A stretch of 19,981 bases of DNA from Pseudomonadota bacterium (GTDB taxonomy: Bacteria; Pseudomonadota; Gammaproteobacteria; Xanthomonadales; Rhodanobacteraceae): contig JAEYZH010000147.1 of NCBI GenBank assembly GCA_023430685.1, positions 1 to 19,981 on the forward strand, read 5' to 3'. This document shows positions 1-8,369 of the stretch, piece by piece. The notes beneath the pieces are model-generated. The model had not been told where the DNA came from. It saw only the letters and a list, made by a program, of their open reading frames with translations, and searched no databases. The position numbers were made by a program, and so were the translations under genes. Each line of letters opens with the position of its first letter. Position 1 is the first letter of the stretch.

Positions 1-2
1 GT

Positions 3-482
3 TGGTGGGAGCAGCGCGGCACGCTCGCGGGAACCACGGCGGATCAGGGCTTCGGCCGCGGTGTCGACGTCGACGGCGACCTCATCGCCGTCGCAAGTTC
101 CGACGCGGCGGTGCCGGTACTGCTGTACCAGCGCTCCGGCGAGACCTGGCTGCCGTCGGCGAGCCTGCTGCCCGAGGACGTCACCGCCGACACGATCTGC
201 GCGCGCGTCGCGCTGCGCGGGTCCACGTTGCTGCTCGGCTGCAACGAGCCCGGTTACGAAGGCGCGGTGTACGTGCTGGAGCGCGTGGCGGGGTCGTGGA
301 CCCAGGTGCAGAAGCTGACCTTGCCCGATGCGCGCGCGCTCGACGTATTCGGCAACCCGCTCGCGATCGCGCCGGGTGGCTGGTTGTTCGCGGGCGCGTT
401 CGGTCGCGACCTCGACTTCATCGACGAGGGTGCCGTCTATGTCTACGCGGGCGATCGGCTGTTCCGCGACGGGTTCGAGTAA
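3..482 (+). CDS. FG-GAP-like beta-propeller secreted protein, 3' part only
   Basis: The reading frame is open from the left window edge, so the true start lies outside; 159 residues are visible. They read as FG-GAP/integrin-alpha-like propeller blades: a 'GFGRGVDVDGDLIAVAS' stretch near residues 16-32, then blades ending 'EGAVYVLER' and 'EGAVYVYAG', with a 'WTQVQKLTLPDA' linker of the kind common in bacterial FG-GAP proteins. Such proteins are normally exported and take part in adhesion or carbohydrate binding; the function of this one is unknown. The last residues are LFRDGFE followed directly by TAA. The same ending occurs in other exported proteins of this window. The signal peptide cannot be seen because the 5' end is missing. 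An overlapping frame starting at position 2 is Arg/Ala-rich and is a shadow. Confidence 0.85.
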   Translation, partial: WWEQRGTLAGTTADQGFGRGVDVDGDLIAVASSDAAVPVLLYQRSGETWLPSASLLPEDVTADTICARVALRGSTLLLGCNEPGYEGAVYVLERVAGSWTQVQKLTLPDARALDVFGNPLAIAPGGWLFAGAFGRDLDFIDEGAVYVYAGDRLFRDGFE

Positions 483-564
483 CGCGGCGGCCGGCGGCGT
501 CAAGGCCACTGGCGCGTGGCCGCCCGCCATCGCGTACGCTGGCACTGAGCCACGGCGCGAGGCG

Positions 565-592
565 CCGGGCGTGCGGCCGCATTCACGCCCGG
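565..592. terminator. Hairpin between convergent genes, possible bidirectional terminator
   Basis: CCGGGCGTG at 565-573 pairs perfectly with CACGCCCGG at 584-592 (9-bp stem, 10-base loop). It lies in the 140-bp gap between the FG-GAP gene stop (482) and the stop of the leftward gene (623). No T-tract follows on either side, so terminator function is inferred from position and stem only. A weaker 6-bp hairpin (GGCCAC/GTGGCC) lies at 504-521. Confidence 0.35.
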
Positions 593-622
593 AGGCGGCG
601 AAGCGGCCCGCCGTGCGCGCCG

Positions 623-2668
623 CTACGGCTGGACCTCGATGCGGTTCGCGGCGCCCGCGAGGTCGCGATTCAGCGTGATCCACAGTTCGCCCGCGGCCGC
701 GCGCGGTGACGGGAAGTAGTCGACATCCTGCACGAGCGTCGTGCCGGCGAGCTTCACCGTCGCGGGCAGGCCCGCGCTCCATCCGCGCACGACCAGCAAC
801 GGATGCCGCAGCGTTCCGCTGCCGAGCGCGATGTTCGCGTCGAGGCGGTTCGCCGATGCGTCGAAGGTCAATGCGCCGCGGACGCGGTCCCACCCGACGG
901 GCGCGTAGGTGTAGGGCGTGGCATCGGCGACGCCTGCCGGACCCTGCGTTGCAACGGTGCCGATCGTCGCGGTCAGCGTGAGTGACTGCAGCGCCATGAC
1001 TTCGGCGACACGCGCGCCGACCGGATCGGACGAATGCATGCCCAGCACGATCCAGAGCGAATAGCTCTTCTTCGGCCAGCCCGGCGCCACCGGATCGCCG
1101 GGCAGCGCGAACGCGCCGCCGCCGTACCATGCATTGCCGCGCACGCGGTACTGCTGTTGCCCGAGGAAGCCGAAGTTCGTGCCCCAGGCCAGCCGTGCGT
1201 CCTGCGTCGCGCCGCCGTAGAGGTTGTAGTTGATCGACTGGTAGGGCCAGTTGTAGTCGCAGGGCATCAGGTAATTGCCGGGGCAGCCGGAGGTCGTCGC
1301 GCTGGTCTGCATCCACAGGTCCTGGCCCCAATAGCCGCCGGCGTCCTGCTGTGCGATCGTCTGCGTCTGCACGAGGCCCATCGTCGCGTCGACGCTGCCG
1401 GTCCAGAGCTTCACGAACGGGATGCTGTTGGCCTGGTTCCAGCTCCACGCGCTGCCGAGCGTGACGGGGCTGGTGCTGCTCGCGAATCGATAGTAGTCGC
1501 CCCAGGCGACGCCGGCGATCTGCGCGCGCGCGCCGTCGTTCGCGGCGCCGTCGATGCGCAGTTGCCCGTAGGGCGCGCGCGAATCGTCGGCCAGGCGGTT
1601 GACCGGCACGCCGGAGAGATCGTAGGTGATCGACCACAGCGGATCATCGCGCCCGCTCGAAATGATCCAGTCGATCGTCACCGGCAGGTTGTACTGCTGC
1701 GCGGGCGCCGCCGTCGTGCAATAGCGCGGATACGCCTGCGTGAACCGCAGGATCGCATGATGGCGGCCTTCGAACACGCGCTCGAAGCTGCCGCCCGTGA
1801 AGTGGCCGAGGCTCGAACTGTCGCCGCCGCCGGTGCAGTGGCTCTCGTCGCCCGCGTGCGAAACGACGTAGCCGAAGCCGCCGAACGCGTCCGAGGTCGC
1901 GCGCACCACGCGGGTCGCGCTGCCCGCCTCGTAGCGGAACTCGCGCAGTTCGCCGCCACGGCTGCCGCCGTTGCCCGCGCCGCCGTCGTTGTGCGCGAGT
2001 ACCGCAACCCGCGGTTGACCGGCGGCGTCGCGCCAATTGAAGCGATCGCCGTCGAGGCCGTCGATCGCGACGTCGCGTTCGATCACGAGCCCGCCGACCG
2101 GCGGTGGCCCGTCGCCCTCGAAGCCGTCCGTGAAGACCGCATCGCCGCCCGCGCCGAACAGCGTGATGTCGTCGAGGTAGACGGTCGGTTGCGTCGCCGC
2201 GGCGTCGCTCTGGATGTCGATGCGGTCGAACGCGCCCGACCACGCGAGGGGTGGCTGCGCGAGCATGACGGTCGCTTCGCGCCATGTCGCCGCAGTCGGG
2301 CCGCCGACGAGGTACGCGGACAACGGTGCCTGTGCGACCACCACGCCCTCGTGTTGCAGGAGCAGCTGCAATGGCTGGCCGCCGACGCTGCCGCCATGCA
2401 CCCATAGCTTCAGGGTCGGCCAGGTGCCGGCGGAGAGGGCGGCAGGTGCGTGGTGGAAGGAGACCGCGTTGTACGCGTTTCCGGACAAGGCGATCGAATG
2501 TGTCCCCGCATGCACGGGCGTCGTATTGACGAAGTCGCTGCCGCCGCCATACGACCAGTCCTCGAAGCCGGGGCCGAGCGCATCGTCATAGACGACGAGT
2601 TGGGCCGACGCCGGTGGCGCCAGCGCGAGGATCACGAGCGCGCACGCGGCGCGTGGCATGGGAGGCAT
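623..2668 (-). CDS. Large secreted protein of unknown function with internal DGFE motif
   Basis: With the start at 2668 the product has 681 residues and begins with a clear signal peptide (MPPMPRAACALVILALAPPASAQ-type, cleavage likely after ASA). I chose this ATG because GGAG sits 7 bases upstream. Two in-frame ATGs further out, at 2701 and 2689, have poorer ribosome sites and would put a charged extension before the signal peptide. The first ~150 residues after the signal look like a beta-sandwich of the carbohydrate-binding or concanavalin type ('YLDDITLFG' at its end). This is followed by AVFTDGFEGDGPPP, which acts as a Pro/Gly linker into a ~490-residue C-terminal module rich in Trp, Tyr and Gly, with a Cys-containing stretch 'CPGNYLMPCDYNWPYQ'. 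I do not recognise the C-terminal module. Export suggests a polymer-binding or -degrading role, but no catalytic motif is evident. Confidence 0.85.
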   Translation of the reverse strand: MPPMPRAACALVILALAPPASAQLVVYDDALGPGFEDWSYGGGSDFVNTTPVHAGTHSIALSGNAYNAVSFHHAPAALSAGTWPTLKLWVHGGSVGGQPLQLLLQHEGVVVAQAPLSAYLVGGPTAATWREATVMLAQPPLAWSGAFDRIDIQSDAAATQPTVYLDDITLFGAGGDAVFTDGFEGDGPPPVGGLVIERDVAIDGLDGDRFNWRDAAGQPRVAVLAHNDGGAGNGGSRGGELREFRYEAGSATRVVRATSDAFGGFGYVVSHAGDESHCTGGGDSSSLGHFTGGSFERVFEGRHHAILRFTQAYPRYCTTAAPAQQYNLPVTIDWIISSGRDDPLWSITYDLSGVPVNRLADDSRAPYGQLRIDGAANDGARAQIAGVAWGDYYRFASSTSPVTLGSAWSWNQANSIPFVKLWTGSVDATMGLVQTQTIAQQDAGGYWGQDLWMQTSATTSGCPGNYLMPCDYNWPYQSINYNLYGGATQDARLAWGTNFGFLGQQQYRVRGNAWYGGGAFALPGDPVAPGWPKKSYSLWIVLGMHSSDPVGARVAEVMALQSLTLTATIGTVATQGPAGVADATPYTYAPVGWDRVRGALTFDASANRLDANIALGSGTLRHPLLVVRGWSAGLPATVKLAGTTLVQDVDYFPSPRAAAGELWITLNRDLAGAANRIEVQP

Positions 2669-2764
2669 CGGTCCGCTCCGGGAAAGCATTCGATCCTTCA
2701 TACGTCAGGCGATGGCCATTCCGGACATCCGTCCGCGCACGGAGTGCCGCGATGGAACCCGGAT

Positions 2765-2802
2765 GCCTTCGACGTCGCGCGCAACCGCGCGACGTCGAAG
2801 GC
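2765..2802. terminator. Perfect 17-bp hairpin after the S74/small-protein unit
   Basis: GCCTTCGACGTCGCGCG (2765-2781) pairs without mismatch with CGCGCGACGTCGAAGGC (2786-2802) across a CAAC tetraloop. It lies about 30 bases past the stop of the leftward small exported gene (2832) and about 100 bases before the start of the next leftward gene. Position and stem strength fit transcription termination or mRNA 3'-end protection. There is no U-tract on the leftward transcript, so a protein-binding palindrome is an alternative. Confidence 0.5.
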
Positions 2803-2831
2803 TTCGATGCAACGCGGCGGCTGGGTGCCCG

Positions 2832-3140
2832 TCATTCGAAGCCGTCGGCGAAGATGACGTCGCCGGCGCTGCAGGCGCCTGCCGGCGTCGCGACGGCATC
2901 GATCGCATAATCGCCGCCCTCGGCGGATTTTCGCGATGGCGTGAGCTTCGCCTGCAGCTCGAATCCGCCGTTCGCCAGCGGGGCCGCAGCCGCATGCGCG
3001 CGGCTCTGGAGGTCGAAGCGGGCCGGCGCGTCATCGGCGCGCACGGCGTGGCAGCCCAGCAGGAACAGCAGTGCCGCCATCGGGCAAGTCGATGCGCGCC
3101 GCGCGCGAACCAGCGGCCGCCGGGGAATCGGCGCGTCCAT
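2832..3140 (-). CDS. Small exported protein ending in FADGFE, possible lipoprotein
   Basis: 102 residues. The start at 3140 follows the preceding gene's TGA by one base and has GGAGG 8 bases upstream, so translation is probably coupled to that gene. The N-terminus has a long basic n-region followed by a hydrophobic stretch, MAALLFLLGCHAVRADD. LLGC fits a lipobox, while VRA-DD fits ordinary signal peptidase I cleavage, so the choice between lipoprotein and free secreted form is open. The mature part is only about 65 residues: 'GGFELQAKLTPS', then 'GGDYAIDA', a Cys, and the C-terminus DVIFADGFE-stop. The mature sequence resembles a short beta-hairpin module seen near the ends of other Xanthomonadales exported proteins (recollection, not checked). 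Function unknown; co-expression with the S74 protein suggests a joint surface role. Confidence 0.75.
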   Translation of the reverse strand: MDAPIPRRPLVRARRASTCPMAALLFLLGCHAVRADDAPARFDLQSRAHAAAAPLANGGFELQAKLTPSRKSAEGGDYAIDAVATPAGACSAGDVIFADGFE

Positions 3141-3141
3141 C

Positions 3142-4491
3142 TCACTGGCCTCCGACCGCTTCGAGCCGCGCGATGCGCGCGGTCAGCCGCTGCACCAGCG
3201 CTTCGAGCCTCGCGTTCCTTTGGGCAAGTTCCTGCACCGCGGCGATCGTGACGATCTGCGCTGGATAGGTGTCCACCTGCAGGATCTCGTTCTCGGCGGT
3301 CCTCGCTGCCCCCGGCAGGTACTCGCCGGACCGCGTCACCGCATCCGGGAACACGTCTGCGAACTGCTGCGCGATCACGTTGTAGTAGCGTTGGTCGGCC
3401 ACTTCGGGGTGTTCTTCGCGATAGGCTTCGGTATAGCGGAACGTGACCGGCTGGACGCGCGCGAGCGTGTCGAGTGCGTCCTCGACCGGCGCCACGTCCT
3501 GCTTGATGCGTCCATCGGAGTTGGCCTGCCAGGCACCGGCGGTCGACTTCGTCGCGGTCCCTTCGACCTCGAGGCCCTCCGCGATGCTGACCGGATTGTT
3601 GACATGCACGCCGCCGGTCGCGCTGATCTGCATGATTCCGTTGCCGTTGCTCACGTAGATCCGGCCGGTGTTGACGCCACCGCGGGTGACGAAACGCAGG
3701 TCGGAATCGGAATCTCCCCCCCCGCGCGGCGCGATGACGAAGTCGTCGGTGCCGACCGGCAGGGTCGACGTGTTGTTGAGGAAGCCACCGTCGGAATACA
3801 CGACGAACTGGTTCGCGCCGCCGGTATGGACGCGGCTGGCGTCGTCGACGAACGGCCTGCCGCCCCAGATGAAGCTGCCGTTGTGCGCGGCGTCCACGGT
3901 CGCGCTGCTGCCGCCGGCGAAACTGTCGATGGCGTTCGCGAGGCCCTTGTTGAACGCGACGGCGCGTGCCGCGTACGCGCCGGCATTGCCCACTTCGAAC
4001 GACACGCCGTCGGTGAAGTGCTTGATCCCCGCTCCGAAGCGGTCGCCCACCCGCATGATCAGGTTCTGGTTGTCCAGTGGGCCGATGAAGCTGCCCGGGG
4101 CGAGGCCGGCATTGCCGGTCGTCGACCAGCACGCGTCGGCACCGTTGATGTCCGAGCGGCCCGCCAGTTCGACGAAGTCGCCGCCGCCCGCCTTGCGCAC
4201 GGCAACGCCGATCCAGCCGTCTCGCGTCGCCACATCCGCCGCAAGATCCACTTCCACGCTGAACAGGCCATCGCGGACCTCGACCCCGTACAGCGTCACC
4301 GCCTCGCCGAGCGACACCACGGCATGCTCGCTCGCGTACGGCGTGACGCGGAGGTCGTAGTGGCCATCGGCGGCCACGCCGCCGTCGCTCAGGCTGCCGT
4401 GGTAGGTGAAAGAGGCGGCTTGCGCGGTGGCGCCGGCCAGGGCGAGGGCGAGGCCGGACGCCAGCGCGGCCCTGCGAATGGATGCGTTCAT
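3142..4491 (-). CDS. Secreted tail-fiber-like protein with C-terminal peptidase S74 chaperone domain
   Basis: 449 residues, with a strong ribosome site (GGAGG 4 bases before the ATG) and a Sec signal peptide (residues 1-26, cleavage near AQA-A). Residues 27-115 form the N-terminal module common in bacterial secreted tail-fiber-domain proteins ('FTYHGSLSDGG', 'YDLRVTPY', 'GLFSVEVDL', 'WIGVAVRK'). Residues ~150-310 are Gly/Asn/Asp-rich beta repeats. Residues ~321-449 are an intramolecular chaperone domain of the peptidase S74 / endosialidase type: 'NSDGRIKQDV' supplies the expected Ser325-Lys330 dyad, with self-cleavage normally just before that Ser. 'YYNVIAQQFADVFPDAV' and a terminal coiled coil (~418-445) complete it. 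In this family the domain drives trimerisation and is then released. No phage genes flank it, and the signal peptide points to a host surface or secreted protein. It shares a 143-bp divergent upstream region with the ECF sigma gene. An 8-G run lies inside the gene (3716-3723). Confidence 0.9.
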   Translation of the reverse strand: MNASIRRAALASGLALALAGATAQAASFTYHGSLSDGGVAADGHYDLRVTPYASEHAVVSLGEAVTLYGVEVRDGLFSVEVDLAADVATRDGWIGVAVRKAGGGDFVELAGRSDINGADACWSTTGNAGLAPGSFIGPLDNQNLIMRVGDRFGAGIKHFTDGVSFEVGNAGAYAARAVAFNKGLANAIDSFAGGSSATVDAAHNGSFIWGGRPFVDDASRVHTGGANQFVVYSDGGFLNNTSTLPVGTDDFVIAPRGGGDSDSDLRFVTRGGVNTGRIYVSNGNGIMQISATGGVHVNNPVSIAEGLEVEGTATKSTAGAWQANSDGRIKQDVAPVEDALDTLARVQPVTFRYTEAYREEHPEVADQRYYNVIAQQFADVFPDAVTRSGEYLPGAARTAENEILQVDTYPAQIVTIAAVQELAQRNARLEALVQRLTARIARLEAVGGQ

Positions 4492-4634
4492 GAATCCTCC
4501 GGTGCAGTCATTGGGCGGCCGCGATACCGGTCTTCGGTGCGTGCAGCCGTCGCCAGTTACGCCGATCGGTCCGCGAACCCGCCATCGTTCCCTCCAGGCA
4601 TGTCCGAGTGCTGCGTTTGCTGCACAATCGACTC

Positions 4635-5165
4635 ATGACGGAATCCGCCGCGTTGCCGAGGGAACAGGCCATCCAGTTGCTGGCCGAGACGTTCTACGCG
4701 GACCTGCAGCGCATTGCGCGCCACGAGCGCCATCGCGTCATCATGCCTTCGGAAACGCTGGGCACGACTGCGCTGGTCCACGAGGCCTACCTGAAGCTCG
4801 CGCGCCAGGGCTCGTTCGAAAGCCGCGCGCATTTCCTCAACACGGCCGCGCTCGCGATGCGCCAGGCGCTGGTCTCGCACGCGCGCATGCGCCTGCGCGC
4901 CAAGCGCGGCGGTGGCCAGTCCGCCCTCGACCTCGATGCGGTCGAGATCCTCGCCGAGAGCGACGAGCGCATCGCCGCGCTCGACGATGCGCTCGTCGCT
5001 CTCGAACAGACCTCGCCACGACTCGCGCGCGTGGTGGAGTGCCGCTACTTCGCAGGCTACTCGGAGAAGGAGACCGCGCTCGCGCTCGGCGTTGCGGAAC
5101 GTACCGTGCAAAGGGACTGGAACGTGGCGAAGGCGCTGCTGTACGAAGCACTGGATGCCGTCTAG
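4635..5165 (+). CDS. ECF sigma factor of the Ser/Thr-kinase-associated (ECF43-like) class
   Basis: 176 residues from ATG 4635; a GTG at 4608 would add nine residues, and neither start has a convincing ribosome site. A CACAAT hexamer at 4623-4628 would fit a -10 box for a near-leaderless message, but that is speculative. Region 2 is visible as 'SETLGTTALVHEAYLKLA' (residues 39-56). Region 4 is a helix-turn-helix, 'YSEKETALALGVAERTVQRDW', ending '..VAKALLYEALDAV'. Where typical ECF factors carry an acidic DAED-like motif in region 2.2, this one has LGTT (Thr44, Thr45). This agrees with published Xanthomonas EcfK/PknS and Vibrio EcfP/PknT work, in which a dedicated kinase phosphorylates a region-2 Thr to allow RNA polymerase binding. 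No anti-sigma gene is present; the kinase gene converging from the right is the likely partner. Targets are unknown; the divergent S74 gene is a candidate. Confidence 0.92.
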   Translation: MTESAALPREQAIQLLAETFYADLQRIARHERHRVIMPSETLGTTALVHEAYLKLARQGSFESRAHFLNTAALAMRQALVSHARMRLRAKRGGGQSALDLDAVEILAESDERIAALDDALVALEQTSPRLARVVECRYFAGYSEKETALALGVAERTVQRDWNVAKALLYEALDAV

Positions 5166-5207
5166 CCGGTATTCGTCAAGAAACGGGGCCGGCGCGGCTT
5201 CCAGGGA

Positions 5208-8138
<2,931 letters not shown>

Positions 8139-8369
8139 GGCCAGCCCTCTTTTCCGACGGCAGGGTAGCGCCGCTCGACGCGTCTGGCGACGATGCTTGC
8201 ACCTCGTACGCCGAATCGCGGCGAAGTCCGCCAGCGTCGACCGGTGCGGGCATGCGTGCAGTGCGCGGGGTGCGCATGCGCCGCCAGCCGATTAGACTTG
8301 CAGTTTCCGCGGCGCCGCCGCGGGTTCCGGACCGCCGCGCTCGGCGCGTGCCGCCATCGAGAGAACCGC

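Noticed and set aside
2705..4132. 475-codon minus-strand frame overlapping the S74 and small-protein genes
   Set aside because: It is Arg/Gly/Pro-rich and out of frame with the two genes, which have signal peptides, ribosome sites and recognisable motifs.
3142..4491. Prophage remnant, suggested by the tail-fiber-type domain
   Set aside because: The protein has a Sec signal peptide, and no integrase, capsid, tail or lysis genes lie near it.
5166..5207. Terminator between the convergent sigma and kinase genes
   Set aside because: Only weak complementarity (GCCGG/CCGGC) is visible in the 42-bp gap, with no T-tract.
8250..8279. PdhR-type operator upstream of aceE
   Set aside because: The 7-bp GCATGCG/CGCATGC inverted repeat does not resemble the ATTGGT..ACCAAT PdhR site, and no regulator gene is adjacent.
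8193..8369. N-terminal extension of aceE upstream of ATG 8370
   Set aside because: The extension contains no conserved AceE sequence; ATG 8370 gives the family N-terminus.
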